In this document: in pieces, positions 40,452-50,047 of the stretch
Numbering within the stretch: the first letter of the stretch is position 1
Layout: the number at the start of each line of letters is the position of its first letter
Assembly: GCA_020846005.1 (NCBI GenBank)
Contig: JADLEQ010000043.1
Location: 1-64,000, forward strand
DNA: 64,000 nucleotides
Origin: Polyangiaceae bacterium
Lineage (GTDB): Bacteria; Myxococcota_A; Polyangia; Polyangiales; Polyangiaceae
Reading direction: 5' to 3'
Position numbers and translations under genes: made by a program
Notes under the pieces: model-generated
Databases searched by the model: none
Told to the model about the DNA's origin: nothing
What the model saw: the letters and a program-made list of their open reading frames with translations, nothing else

Positions 40452-41189
40452 GTGACTCGCCGCGTCTCACCTCCAGCAGCTCGACCGCGGGTGGGCGCCG
40501 CTCGGGGCCTCGCCGCGCTCGGCGTGGCCATGATGGTTGCCGGCTGCGGCTCGGAGGCGGCGCGCCGGCCGCCCGGGATCGCGCCCTCGCCCCGCACGGT
40601 CACCGTCGCCGAGCCCGGCGGTGACGCGCACGATCCGCACCGGGCCGCCCTCGAGCGGCTGCTGGAGCAGCCCTGGGGCTGGCGGAGCGACAAGGACGAT
40701 CAGGTCCACGCGCCCCTGCCCGACTGGGAGCACTGGAAGCGCGTCCGCTACTGGGGCATCCAGCACTTCGCTGGCTGGCGCTACGGCGACGACCACCACG
40801 CCGTCACGATCCTCGTCGTGCAGGAGCTGCCGAGCGGAGCCAAGCGCGACAGCGAGACGTGCCTCGAGCGCTTCGAGGCGTGGGCGCGCCCGCGCGTGAA
40901 CGCCTACGACGTGAAGCTCGGCCCGATCAGCGTCCACCACGGCAAGTGGCGGGGCGAGGCGCTCGTCGTCAAGGAGATGGACGGCCACGTGGACGCCGGC
41001 TTCGGCAGGAAGCGCTGGTCGGCGGCGTGGACTGCCTACCCCGCCTACCCGAACGCCTGCCTCGTCTACGCCGTGGCGGTGCAGTGGGGCGAGCACGAGG
41101 CGCAGGCGCGCGCCGTGCGCGATCGCTGGGTCCGCGAGGCGTTCGAGCGCATGGAGCCGCTCACGAAGGAGCGCCCGTACCGGAGGTGA
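40452..41189 (+). CDS. lipoprotein of unknown function
   Basis: 245 aa. GTG at 40452 (a long in-frame extension lies upstream, in the divergent leader). Signal and lipobox Val-Ala-Gly-Cys. After a short Pro-rich spacer, a compact domain of about 180 aa: WEHWKRVRYWGIQHFAGWRYGD, then DDHHAVTILVVQEL, RFEAWARPRVNAYDVKLGPI and HHGKWRGEALVVKEMDGHVDAGFGRKRW. It is Trp/His-rich and probably alpha/beta. No known family recognised. ygiQ starts 60 bp downstream on the same strand. Confidence 0.6.
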   Translation: MTRRVSPPAARPRVGAARGLAALGVAMMVAGCGSEAARRPPGIAPSPRTVTVAEPGGDAHDPHRAALERLLEQPWGWRSDKDDQVHAPLPDWEHWKRVRYWGIQHFAGWRYGDDHHAVTILVVQELPSGAKRDSETCLERFEAWARPRVNAYDVKLGPISVHHGKWRGEALVVKEMDGHVDAGFGRKRWSAAWTAYPAYPNACLVYAVAVQWGEHEAQARAVRDRWVREAFERMEPLTKERPYRR

Positions 41190-41249
41190 GCGCCGGGCGC
41201 CGCCGCCGCGACCCGCGGGGCGCGGTGGCGCCCGGCGGGGGCGGCTGCC

Positions 41250-43211
41250 ATGCTGCGCGCCGTGCCGCGCTCCCCGCGCTCCCTCGTCGCGTCCGCGGGG
41301 TTCCTCCCCACGACGCCCGCCGATCTCCGCGCTCGCGGCTGGGACCGCCTCGACGTCCTCATCGTCACGGGCGACGCGTACGTCGATCACCCGGCGTTTG
41401 GGCCCGTCCTGGTCGCGCGCTTCCTCGAGGCGCGGGGGCTCCGCGTCGGCCTGGTCGCCCAACCTCGCTGGGACACGGTCGACGACGTCGCGCGCCTGGG
41501 CGCTCCCCGGCTGTTCGTCGGCGTGAGCGCCGGCAACCTCGACAGTATGCTCAACAAGCTGACGGCGCAGAAGAAGCCGCGCTCCGAGGACCGCTACTCC
41601 CCGGACGGGCAGGTCGGTCTCCGCCCGAACCGCGCGAGCGTCGTCTACGCGAACCTCTGCCGGAGGGCCTTCCCGGGGGTGCCCGTCGTGCTGGGCGGGA
41701 TCGAGGCGTCGCTCCGCCGGATCGCCCACTACGACTACTGGGCGGACGCCGTCCGCCGCTCCGTGCTGCTCGACGCCAAGGCGGATCTGCTGGTGTTCGG
41801 GATGGGCGAGCTCACCGCGTGGCGTGTCGCCGAGCGGCTGGCGGCGGGCGCACGCGTCCAGGACCTGCGCGATCTCCCCGGTACCGCATACCCCCTGCGC
41901 GGGTCGGGCGCGCTGGAGGCCGCCCTCGCCCGGTCGGTCACTCGGGTCGGCGAGGCCGGCGTCGTCGTGCTCCCATCGTTCGCCGAGGTGTCCACGGACC
42001 CGGCGGCGTTCTCTCGGATGACCCGCGCGTTCCAGCTCGAGACGAACCCGCTCAACGCGCGGCCGCTCCTCCAGCGGTTCGACTCCGAGGCGGTCTACTA
42101 CAACCCACCCGCCGGGCCGCTCACCACCGCGGAGATGGACGCGCTCTACGCCCTGCCGTTCCAGCGACGCCCGCATCCGAGCTACGGCGCGGCGAAGATC
42201 CCCGCGTTCGAGACGGTGAGGGAGTCGGTGGTCGCGACGCGCGGCTGCTTCGGCGGGTGCTCGTTCTGCAGCATCACCGAGCACGAGGGCCGCATCGTCC
42301 AGAGCCGCTCGGCGGAGAGCGTGGTCGCGGAGGTCCGCCGCCTGAGCCGAATGGACGACTTCTCCGGCACGATCACCGACGTGGGCGGCCCCACCGCGAA
42401 CATGTACCAGCTCCGCTGCACGGACGCCGAGGCCGAGCGGCAGTGCCGGCGCCTCTCCTGCGTGCACCCCACGATCTGCAAGAACCTCGGGACCGATCAG
42501 GGCGCGTACGTGGACCTGCTCCGCCGCGTCCGGGAGACGAAGGGCGTGAGGCGCGTGTTCGTGGCGAGCGGCGTGCGGACGGATCTGGCGCTCCGCTCGC
42601 CCGCGCTCATCGAGGCGCTCGCCCGCCACCACGTCGGCGGGCAGCTCAGCGTGGCGCCCGAGCACCACGATCCGGAGGTCCTCCGCCGCATGAAGAAGCC
42701 GCCCGTCGAGATCTACGATCGCTTCGTCGAGCGGTTCTGCGACGCCAGCGAGCGCGCCGGAAAGCGGCAGTTCCTCGTCCCCTACTTCATCGCCGGGCAC
42801 CCCGGCTCCGGCTTCGCGGACACCGTCTCGCTCGCGCTCTGGCTCAAGCGCCGGGACGTGCGGCCGCGCCAGGTGCAGGAGCTCATCCCGACACCGATGT
42901 CGCTCGCGACGTCGATGTACTACACCGGGCTCGACCCGATGACGGGAGAGGCGGTGGAGGTCGTGCGCGATCTCCGCGAGAAGCGCATGCTGAAGGCCCT
43001 CCTGCAGTGGTGGGACGAGGCGCAGTGGCCGCTCGCGCGCGAAGCGCTGGCCAGGGCGGGCCGCACGGACCTCATCGGCCGCGCCCGGCGCTGCCTGATC
43101 CCGCCCGCGGACCGCGCCGTCGGCAGCCCGGTGCGCGCCGGCGACGCCCGGGCACGGGCCCCGCGGCGCCCGTCCGCGCGCGCGCTCACCAGCCGGCCAG
43201 GATCCGCGTGA
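41250..43211 (+). CDS. ygiQ: YgiQ family radical SAM protein
   Basis: 653 aa. The CxxxCxxC iron-sulfur motif, Cys333-Phe-Gly-Gly-Cys337-Ser-Phe-Cys340, is that of radical S-adenosylmethionine enzymes. N-terminal UPF0313 domain: [17 protein letters not shown] and [23 protein letters not shown]. Also [10 protein letters not shown] and the [18 protein letters not shown] block after the SAM barrel. The physiological reaction of YgiQ is not known. Its last 26 bp overlap an opposing small membrane-protein gene. Confidence 0.92.
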   Translation: MLRAVPRSPRSLVASAGFLPTTPADLRARGWDRLDVLIVTGDAYVDHPAFGPVLVARFLEARGLRVGLVAQPRWDTVDDVARLGAPRLFVGVSAGNLDSMLNKLTAQKKPRSEDRYSPDGQVGLRPNRASVVYANLCRRAFPGVPVVLGGIEASLRRIAHYDYWADAVRRSVLLDAKADLLVFGMGELTAWRVAERLAAGARVQDLRDLPGTAYPLRGSGALEAALARSVTRVGEAGVVVLPSFAEVSTDPAAFSRMTRAFQLETNPLNARPLLQRFDSEAVYYNPPAGPLTTAEMDALYALPFQRRPHPSYGAAKIPAFETVRESVVATRGCFGGCSFCSITEHEGRIVQSRSAESVVAEVRRLSRMDDFSGTITDVGGPTANMYQLRCTDAEAERQCRRLSCVHPTICKNLGTDQGAYVDLLRRVRETKGVRRVFVASGVRTDLALRSPALIEALARHHVGGQLSVAPEHHDPEVLRRMKKPPVEIYDRFVERFCDASERAGKRQFLVPYFIAGHPGSGFADTVSLALWLKRRDVRPRQVQELIPTPMSLATSMYYTGLDPMTGEAVEVVRDLREKRMLKALLQWWDEAQWPLAREALARAGRTDLIGRARRCLIPPADRAVGSPVRAGDARARAPRRPSARALTSRPGSA

Positions 43212-43431
43212 CGACGTAGCCGCACGCGCCGGTGATCCAGAGCGCGGAGCGGAGGCGAAGGCCCGCGTCGAGCCCCCACCAGGGGGCGAGCGGCGGCACG
43301 ACGAGGGCGACGGGGCCGCGCCACCAAGGCTTGCGCGCGGTGAGGCCGATCGCCAGCCAGAGGTGCGCCGTGACCAGGGTCGCGAACGACGCGACGAGCC
43401 CGATCACGATGGCCAGGGTGGCGGGGTCCAT
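43186..43431 (-). CDS. small two-helix membrane protein
   Basis: 81 aa from the ATG at 43431 (a GTG/ATG frame reaches 43473). Two hydrophobic helices (about 2-24 and 36-50), the first with [17 protein letters not shown], the second with [14 protein letters not shown]; the end is basic and hydrophobic. No family recognised. The 3' end overlaps ygiQ by 26 bp. It is transcribed away from the S55 peptidase gene across a region holding an 11-nt tandem array. Confidence 0.45.
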   Translation of the reverse strand: MDPATLAIVIGLVASFATLVTAHLWLAIGLTARKPWWRGPVALVVPPLAPWWGLDAGLRLRSALWITGACGYVVTRILAGW

Positions 43432-43499
43432 GCGCGCCCGCCCGAGCGTGCCGGCGCGGCGAGCCGCGAGCAACCCGCCCGGCCCCGATTCGCGCCGCC

Positions 43500-43576
43500 G
43501 AGCCGCCGGCGAGCCGCCGGCGAGCCGCCGCCGAGTCGCCGCCGAGTCGCCGCCGAGTCGCCGCTGAGTCGCCGCG
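43500..43576. repeat. 11-nt tandem repeat, seven copies
   Basis: Seven head-to-tail copies of an 11-nt unit: GAGCCGCCGGC three times with slight drift, then GAGTCGCCGCC and variants. It lies in the 215-bp intergenic region between the divergent membrane-protein and S55-peptidase genes, ending 70 bp before the peptidase GTG. The period is near one helical turn and not a multiple of three, so copy-number change would rotate flanking sites. Confidence 0.85.
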
Positions 43577-43646
43577 CCGCCCGAACCACGCCGCGGGCGC
43601 GCCCCCGGTGGTCCCGCGCGCCCGGGGCCGCTATGCTCGCGCGACC

Positions 43647-45524
43647 GTGCGCACCTCCCCGCTCCTCGCCGTCGCGCTCCTCACCGGCCTGCTGGCCCCG
43701 CTCCCGTGGACGCTCGACCCCGCGCACGCCGATGGCGTCGCCACGCGGCCCGACGTGCTCCCCGTGTCCGAGGTGAAGCCCGGGATGAAGGGCTACGGGC
43801 TGACGGTCTTCGAGGGGACCCGCCCGGAGAAGTTCGACGTCGAGGTCATCGGCGTGCTGAAGACCTTCGCCCCCAAGCAGGAGCTCATCCTCGTCAAGAC
43901 GACGCACCCGCGCCTCGAGATCGTGAAGGTGGTCGCCGGCATGAGCGGCAGCCCCATCTTCCTCAACGGGAAGATGGCGGGCGCGTACGCCTACGGCTGG
44001 GGCTTCGGGAAGGAGCCGGTCGCGGGCGTGACGCCCATCCGCAACATGCTCGACGACATGGACCGCCCGCTGCCCAAGCAGCTCGACGGCTTCCCGATCA
44101 CCTTGCTGCCGAAGGGCAAGGCGGATCGTCGCTTCGCGCGGGCCGAGAGCCACGGGCGCTGGCGCGGTCGCCTCACCGACTACGACCCCAAGGAGCACGC
44201 CACCCAGCTCGCAGCGGCTCGCAAGCAGTCCGGCCCCGACGTGAGCAGCCCGTTCGCTCCGGTGGCGACGCCCCTGCTGGTCGGCGGGTTCAGCGCGAGC
44301 GCCGTCGAGCTGGCGCGCCAGCACCTGGCGCCGCTCGGCCTCGAGCCGCTGCAGGCCGGCGGCGGGGACGGCTCGACCGAGGACGACGCGCCGAAGCGCT
44401 ACGTGGACGGCGGCGCGGTGGGCGTGCAGCTCATCCGTGGCGACATGAGCGCCACCGGCCTCGGCACGGTGACGAAGGTCGAGGGCGATCGGCTGGTCGG
44501 CTTCGGCCACCCGATGATGCAGGCCGGCTACACGCTGATGCCGACCGCGGTCGGCCGCATCCTGTGGTTTCTCGCGAGCGACGCGCGGTCGTTCAAGATC
44601 GGGTACCCGGTGCGCAACGTAGGGGCGATGATCGGGGACCGGCAGTCGTCGATCGTGGTGTCGCACTCCGCGCAGGCGCCGGTCGTGCCCATCAAGCTCA
44701 AGGTGAAGGGTGTCCCGGGCGCGCCGTACACGGAGTGGAGCTTCGAGGTCGCGCACGAGAAGTTCATGGCGCCGATCTTCATGGCGATCGCGCTCGGCAG
44801 CGCCCTCACGACGACCGCCAGCGAGCGCATGGACGTCTCGTGGACGTCCCACAGCAAGCTCCGCGTAAAGGGGCACGGCGAGATCGCGCTCGAGGACTTC
44901 GGCGTCGCCGTCGGGGGGACGCCGGAGGCCGGCGAGATGTTCCGCACCAGCTTGATCCGGAACGTCGGCATGCTGCTGAACAACCCGTGGGAGCCGGCGA
45001 TCATCGAGAGCGCCGAGATGGAGATCGAGTTCCGGTACGCGCGCGAGATCCTGAGGATCAAGAGCGTCGAGTCGCTCGATCCCGAGCTCGAGCCGGGCGA
45101 GCCGGCGCGCCTGCGGATCACCTTCGTGCCGTGGAACGGCAAGGAGTTCACCAAGACGGTCGAGGTGCCGCTCGGCAAGGACCTGGCCGGGCAGATGGTG
45201 TCCCTCGCCGTGCAGCCCGGCTACATGCACTACCCCGACCTCCCCCAGCCGGACGACGTAGCGCAGCTGGTCAAGAACATGGGCGCCAAGCCGTTCCCGC
45301 CCCAGTCGGTCATCGTCAGCCACTCCCGTGGGGAGGCCGGCGTGACCTACAAGCAGCGCGTGGTCCGCAACCTGCCGCCGGGCGCCGTGGACGCGCTCCG
45401 CCCCTCCACGGGCGCCGAGGGCCCGATCGGCTTCACGCCGCTCGAGCGCACCATCGTCCCGATGCCCGCGTTCGTGATCGGCTGGGGCGGCGCCCAGGTC
45501 CGCGTCCGCCCCGTCGTGAAATAG
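43647..45524 (+). CDS. SpoIVB-type serine peptidase (family S55)
   Basis: 625 aa. The start at GTG 43647 gives a Sec signal (LLAVALLTGLLAPLPWTLDPAHA). The S55 domain of about 220 aa holds the catalytic Ser in GMSGSPIFLNGKMAGAYAYGWGFGK (Ser100/Ser102 region), then PVAGVTPI, the conserved block of SpoIVB peptidase. The remainder (about 230-625) has strands resembling an S55-associated C-terminal domain, including GFGHPMMQAGYT. Bacillus SpoIVB is PDZ-anchored and triggers SigK processing in spores; here there is no PDZ domain and no sporulation context is proven. Myxobacteria carry several S55 paralogues of unknown use. Confidence 0.82.
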   Translation: MRTSPLLAVALLTGLLAPLPWTLDPAHADGVATRPDVLPVSEVKPGMKGYGLTVFEGTRPEKFDVEVIGVLKTFAPKQELILVKTTHPRLEIVKVVAGMSGSPIFLNGKMAGAYAYGWGFGKEPVAGVTPIRNMLDDMDRPLPKQLDGFPITLLPKGKADRRFARAESHGRWRGRLTDYDPKEHATQLAAARKQSGPDVSSPFAPVATPLLVGGFSASAVELARQHLAPLGLEPLQAGGGDGSTEDDAPKRYVDGGAVGVQLIRGDMSATGLGTVTKVEGDRLVGFGHPMMQAGYTLMPTAVGRILWFLASDARSFKIGYPVRNVGAMIGDRQSSIVVSHSAQAPVVPIKLKVKGVPGAPYTEWSFEVAHEKFMAPIFMAIALGSALTTTASERMDVSWTSHSKLRVKGHGEIALEDFGVAVGGTPEAGEMFRTSLIRNVGMLLNNPWEPAIIESAEMEIEFRYAREILRIKSVESLDPELEPGEPARLRITFVPWNGKEFTKTVEVPLGKDLAGQMVSLAVQPGYMHYPDLPQPDDVAQLVKNMGAKPFPPQSVIVSHSRGEAGVTYKQRVVRNLPPGAVDALRPSTGAEGPIGFTPLERTIVPMPAFVIGWGGAQVRVRPVVK

Positions 45525-45590
45525 CGCCGCGGACTCCCGCCCGCTCCACCGACCCCGGCGCCTCCAGGCCACCTCGCGTATCCTCCGCGG

Positions 45591-46556
45591 GTGTCGATCG
45601 AGCCGCCGGACGACGCGCGCCACGAGCCGGGCCCCGAGCGGCGATGGCAGGAGAGCTGGTACTTCAACTTCAGCGATCCACGGAGCGGGCTGTTCGGGCT
45701 CCTGCGGACGGGTCTGCGACCGAACGAGGGCCGGGCCGACGCGCTCGTCCTCACCGTGCTCGACGGCCGCCCGCACTACGTCTATCCGGGCGTCGGCTGC
45801 CGATACACGCCGGGGCGCTCGGACGACGTCGCCCGGGGGCTCCGGGTCGGGCGGCTCGACCTCCGCGCGGTCGAGCCCCTGGCGCGCTGGCAGCTCACGC
45901 TCCGCGGCGAGGACGCGCTCGACCTCGACTTCCGCTGCGTGGCTCCCCCGTACGACTACCCCGGGCGCGGCGCGGGCGCCGAGGGCTTCGCCTCTTCGAT
46001 GGCCGCGCGCCACTTTGAGCAGGTCGGCCACGTCAGCGGGTGGCTGCGCCTCCACGGGCGCACCTTCGAGCTCGACGGCTACGGCCAGCGCGACAAGAGC
46101 TGGGGCGTGCGCGACTGGACGACGCTCGCCGGGTGGGACTGGGTGAGCGCCCACTTCGGCCCCGAGCTCGCGCTCAACGTGCTCGAGGTGCGAGAGGGCG
46201 CGGGATCCCACGCCGCCGGGTTCGTGTGGGTCGACGGCCGCGTCGAGGCGGTCCGCGCGCACCGCCTCCGCTGGGACTGGGGGCGCCGGCCGCACGTTCC
46301 GGCGCGAGGCCGCCTCGACATCGAGACCGAGCGCGGTGACCGGCTCGAGGTCGAGGCCACCACGCGCGGCCGCTTCCCCCTGTACCGAGGCGGCGCGCTG
46401 CTCGAAGAGATCGCCGCGGACTACGTCGCGCGCCGAGCCGGGCGCACCTACCGTGGCACGGGTGTCCTCGAGCACGTGTGGCGGCCGCCGCTCGTCGAGC
46501 GCCTGCGGCGGGGCCCCGAGCTCGCGAGCGCGCTCCTCGGGGCGATGGCCGGATGA
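45591..46556 (+). CDS. lipocalin-like (AttH/CrtC/DUF7064-type) protein
   Basis: 321 aa, start GTG at 45591, no signal peptide. Beta-rich fold with the hallmark ELDGYGQRDKSWGVRDW, found in the tocopherol-cyclase/hydroxyneurosporene-synthase-like lipocalin superfamily, plus ESWYFNFSDP at the N-terminus and an end strand GVLEHVW. Members bind hydrophobic ligands or act as carotenoid hydratases; no substrate is evident. It overlaps the next gene by four bases (ATGA), so the two are translated together, which points to one function with the PEP-synthase/rifampin-phosphotransferase-like partner. Confidence 0.68.
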   Translation: MSIEPPDDARHEPGPERRWQESWYFNFSDPRSGLFGLLRTGLRPNEGRADALVLTVLDGRPHYVYPGVGCRYTPGRSDDVARGLRVGRLDLRAVEPLARWQLTLRGEDALDLDFRCVAPPYDYPGRGAGAEGFASSMAARHFEQVGHVSGWLRLHGRTFELDGYGQRDKSWGVRDWTTLAGWDWVSAHFGPELALNVLEVREGAGSHAAGFVWVDGRVEAVRAHRLRWDWGRRPHVPARGRLDIETERGDRLEVEATTRGRFPLYRGGALLEEIAADYVARRAGRTYRGTGVLEHVWRPPLVERLRRGPELASALLGAMAG

Positions 46557-49033
46557 GCTCGCGCGTGGTGCGGCTCGCCGCGGACACGCCGGCGCGGCGC
46601 GAACGGCTGGGCGGCAAGGCGTGCGGCCTCGTGCGGCTGCTCGCCGCAGGGCTCCCCGTGCCGCCAGCGTGGTGCGTCCCCGCGGACCTTCCGCTGGACG
46701 CCGAGCTCGAGGACGAACTCTCCGCGCTGTGGGCGAGCTGGGTCGCTCGCGATCCGATGACTCGCCTCGCGGTGCGGTCGTCCTCGCCCGACGAGGACGG
46801 CGAGACGGCGTCCGGCGCCGGAGTGTTCCCGACGGTGCTCGGTGTGCACGGCGCGTCGGCGCTCCACGCAGCCGTCCGGAGCGTGCGCGCCGGCGCGGAC
46901 ACGGCCGCGGCGCGCGCGTATCGCCGCGCCCGGGGGCTCGGCGCGGCGGGCCCGATGGCCGTGATCGTCCAGCACCTGGTCCGCGCCGACGTGGCCGGGG
47001 TGCTGCACACGGCGAACCCCCTCCGTCCCTTCGCGCGCGAGTACGTCGTCGACGCCGCGTGGGGGCTCGGCGAGGGCGTGGTGTCCGGGCGTGTCGATCC
47101 CGACCGCTTCATCCTCGATCCCGCGGGGCACGTGCGCGGGTTCCACCTCGGCGCGAAGGGGCACGCGGTGCGCCTCGGGGACGGCGGGCCCGAGGCGCAC
47201 CGCGTGCCGGCGGCGGACGGAGCGCGCGCCTGCCTCACCGCGGATGAGCTATGTCGCCTCGCTGAGCTCGGGCGCCGGGTCGACGCCCACGTCGGCGCTC
47301 GCGCAGACCTCGAGTGGGCGCTCGCCGGGGGTCGGCTCCACGTGCTCCAGCACCGCCCCATCGTGGGGCTCCCGCCCGCGACACCCCGCGTCGTGTGCTC
47401 GCGGCGCTTCGGGGATGAATACCTGGCTGGGTACGTGCTACCTCTCGGGCGGACGTTCCTGGTCCGGTGGATCCGCGACGTGACGTTCCACGACTTCGCG
47501 CGCCGGATCGGCCGCCGCGACCTGCTCGCCGTGGAGCCGCTCGAGCACCACGAGGGGTACGCCTACGTCCGGAGCGACTACGTGCTCTCGCTCGCGCGGG
47601 GCATTCCGCGAGCGGCGCGTCACGGGCCTCCCGCGGCGTGGTTCCCCGCGTCGTTCCGGCCGCGCCTCGCCGCCGAGCCCTTCGACCCGCTCGCGTGCGC
47701 TCGCTGGGCGCTCGCGCCGTGGCTCGAGCCCGGGGCGTCGCTGCTGGAGAACCCGCGGGCGCTCGCTGCGCACTGCGCGAGCATCGAGGCCGAGATCGCG
47801 CCCCGCCTCCGCGAGGAGCTCGGCGCGCTGTCGACCGACCGCTGGGAGCGCGAGCTCGACCGCGTCGACACGCTCGGCCGGGATCACTTCCGCGTGATCC
47901 GGTGGGGCATGGCGCACCACGGGCCGCTCCTGCACGCGCTCCTCGAGCGATGGCTCGCGAGCTGGGCCGGGGACGCCGACGGCTCACTCTACCACGCCGT
48001 CGTCGCCGGGCTCGGGGGGACCCGGACCGCCGAGGTGAACCGAGATCTGTGGCACCTCGGTCGACTCGCCCGCGACCACGGCGAGGCCAGCGAGCCGTTC
48101 TCCGAGGCGCTCGAGCGGTTCCTCGCGCGACACGGCCACCGCTCGTGCTCGCGAGAGATCTCCGAGCCGCGGTGGCGCGAGGCGCCAGACCTCGTGCGCG
48201 CGCTCGCGCGGACGCACGCCGCGGGGGGCGACCTCGCCCCGGACCCGGAGTCTCGCGCGCGTGAGGCGGCCGCTCGTCGCGACGCCGCCGAGCGCCGGAT
48301 CCTAGAGCGCGCGCGCGACCCCCTCCGGCGCGGGCTGATGCTGCGGTTGGCGCGCCTCGCGCGAGAGTACACGCGCTATCGCGAGGACCAGCGCTACTAC
48401 CTTGACTACGTGCTGTGTCACTGCCGTCGCCTCGTGCTCGAGATGGGCCGGCGGTTGGTCGCCGCCGGCGCGCTCGCCGAAGCGAACGACGTCTTCCTGC
48501 TCGAGATCGGCGAGCTCCGCTCCCTCGCGCGCGCCCCGCGCCGCGACGCGGCGCTCGCCGCGACGATCGAGGCTCGACGCGCCCACTGGCTGCGCCACCG
48601 GGACCGCCTCCCGGCGACGTTCCTCTACGACGGCGTCGAGACGGAGGGTGAGGGCGAGCCCGGCGAGACCTCCGGCGCGCCCGAGGGCACGGAGCGGTAC
48701 GTCGGCGTGTCGCAGGGCCGCGCCCGCGGGCCGGCGCGGATCGTCGTCGACGTGTCAGCGCTGGCGACGGTGCGTCCGGGCGACGTGCTCGTGGCGCCCA
48801 CGCTCGACCCCGCGTGGACCTCGGCGCTCGCAGTGGTGAGCGGCCTCGTCACGGAGACGGGCGGGACGCTGAGCCACGGCGCGGTGCTCGCGCGCGAGTA
48901 CGGCGTGCCCGCCGTCGCCGGCGTCCCCGGCGCGACCCGGCGCTTCGCGAACGGCGAGCTGCTCGAGCTCGACGGTGGGCGCGGGACGCTGCGGGCGGTG
49001 AGCGCCGCGGGGGGCGTCCCCGGGGGCGGCTGA
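46553..49033 (+). CDS. rifampin-phosphotransferase/PEP-synthase-like enzyme
   Basis: 826 aa. N-terminal ATP-grasp (PPDK_N) domain, about 1-290: GGKACGLVRLLAAGLPVP, RSSSPDEDGETASGAGVF, ADVAGVLHTANP, AAWGLGEGVVSGRVDPDRF and DLEWALAGGRLHVLQHRP. A helical middle region follows, including RYREDQRYYLDYVLCHCRR and EANDVFLLEIGEL. The C-terminal PEP-utiliser swivelling domain has the phospho-histidine His775 in GGTLSHGAVLAREYGVPAVAGV. There is no PEP/pyruvate TIM barrel, so the domain order matches rifampin phosphotransferase rather than PpsA. It should form a phosphohistidine from ATP and pass phosphate to an unknown acceptor, perhaps bound by the lipocalin-like partner. Confidence 0.78.
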   Translation: MSSRVVRLAADTPARRERLGGKACGLVRLLAAGLPVPPAWCVPADLPLDAELEDELSALWASWVARDPMTRLAVRSSSPDEDGETASGAGVFPTVLGVHGASALHAAVRSVRAGADTAAARAYRRARGLGAAGPMAVIVQHLVRADVAGVLHTANPLRPFAREYVVDAAWGLGEGVVSGRVDPDRFILDPAGHVRGFHLGAKGHAVRLGDGGPEAHRVPAADGARACLTADELCRLAELGRRVDAHVGARADLEWALAGGRLHVLQHRPIVGLPPATPRVVCSRRFGDEYLAGYVLPLGRTFLVRWIRDVTFHDFARRIGRRDLLAVEPLEHHEGYAYVRSDYVLSLARGIPRAARHGPPAAWFPASFRPRLAAEPFDPLACARWALAPWLEPGASLLENPRALAAHCASIEAEIAPRLREELGALSTDRWERELDRVDTLGRDHFRVIRWGMAHHGPLLHALLERWLASWAGDADGSLYHAVVAGLGGTRTAEVNRDLWHLGRLARDHGEASEPFSEALERFLARHGHRSCSREISEPRWREAPDLVRALARTHAAGGDLAPDPESRAREAAARRDAAERRILERARDPLRRGLMLRLARLAREYTRYREDQRYYLDYVLCHCRRLVLEMGRRLVAAGALAEANDVFLLEIGELRSLARAPRRDAALAATIEARRAHWLRHRDRLPATFLYDGVETEGEGEPGETSGAPEGTERYVGVSQGRARGPARIVVDVSALATVRPGDVLVAPTLDPAWTSALAVVSGLVTETGGTLSHGAVLAREYGVPAVAGVPGATRRFANGELLELDGGRGTLRAVSAAGGVPGGG

Positions 49034-49438
49034 GCGCGCGCAGAGGAGCCCGCGGAACGTCGTCCCCGAGCGTCGCCTCGGGAGGTCCTCCCCGCCGCAC
49101 AGCGTGCTCTGAGGCTCCGCGAACGCCGCCGCGTTCCTTGCGTGGGCCCATGCGCCCAGGTGTCCTCCGCCCAGGTTCCGGGTGGCGCGCGGTCTCCCGC
49201 GACGAGCTCGAGGGGGGCGGGCCGCGTGGGCAGCGATCGCGCTCGTGGCGGGTCGCGCGCCGAGGCCTCACGGGGGAGGGTACAAGGGGTGCACGGTCCG
49301 CTGTTCGGCCGGCGCGACCAGGAGCCGAAGGCGATGGCCGCGGCCGAGCCCCGCGTGGTGACGGACGTGCCGGTCGTGCTCGCGCAGCTCCCGCGGCGCT
49401 AGCGAGCCGAGGCCGCGCCATTCGCTGCTGGGTGTCGG
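49034..49438. other. intergenic interval with no identifiable gene
   Basis: 405 bp between the phosphotransferase-like gene and the decayed genes. Short Arg/Gly-rich open frames exist but none shows a family motif or a convincing start. A 30-residue plus-strand stretch ending near 49402 (AAAEPRVVTDVPVVLAQLP) could be leftover coding sequence. No terminator, RNA or repeat is recognised. Confidence 0.5.
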
Positions 49439-50047
49439 GTGGGCGGAACGGCGAGCCGATCCGGTGCGCGCGGTGGACGGTGGGGCCGTCGTCGGGGCGG
49501 GGGGGCGCTCGTCCAGCTGCGCACGGACGGTTCCGTGGCGTGGACGCACGAGCTCGGGGGCGAGGTCGTCGCCGCGCCCACGGTCGACGTGGCGGCCGTC
49601 GCCTGCGTGGCGACGGAGGGCGGCCTCCTCCACGCGGTGCGCGACGCCGGCGTGAGCGCGACGCGGCTGTGGACGCTGCGCCTCGGCGCGGAGGTCGCGG
49701 AGGCTCCGGAGGTGGGTGCGCTGGGCGTGCTGCACGTCGCCCTGCGGACGGCGGCGCAAGTCGGGGTCGGGCGCGCCCCGGGCGCGCGGCGCGGGACGTT
49801 CCTGCCCGCGTCGTGCGAGGGCGCGACGCGCCTTGGCAGACGGGAGGTCGAGCTCTGCCCCGGAGAGGCCGCGTGCCACGCGAGCGCCGATTGCGCGCGG
49901 CGCACGGGCTGCCGCGGCCCCGAGTACCGCCGGCCGCCGGCGTGCGCGGCGCCGATCTGGAAGCACGGTGGCGAGACGGCGCAGAGCGCGCTGCTCGCGG
50001 CCGGCACCGCCGAGTGCATCCAGCGCGGGTGCGGAGGCTGCCGGTGA
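49439..50047 (+). pseudogene. probable remnant: beta-propeller piece joined to a Cys-rich tail
   Basis: 202 codons open. Residues about 22-108 look like PQQ-type beta-propeller blades (LVQLRTDGSVAWTHELGGEV, then LWTLRLGAEVAEAPEVGALGVLHVALR), but only two blades instead of six to eight remain. Then comes an abrupt switch to a Cys-rich region with eight cysteines. The N-terminal 20 residues are Gly/Arg low-complexity. No signal peptide is present. I read this as a degraded or chimeric gene; the opposite strand looks like the antisense of a coding frame, which supports the plus strand. It ends in GTGA overlapping the next frame. Confidence 0.4.
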
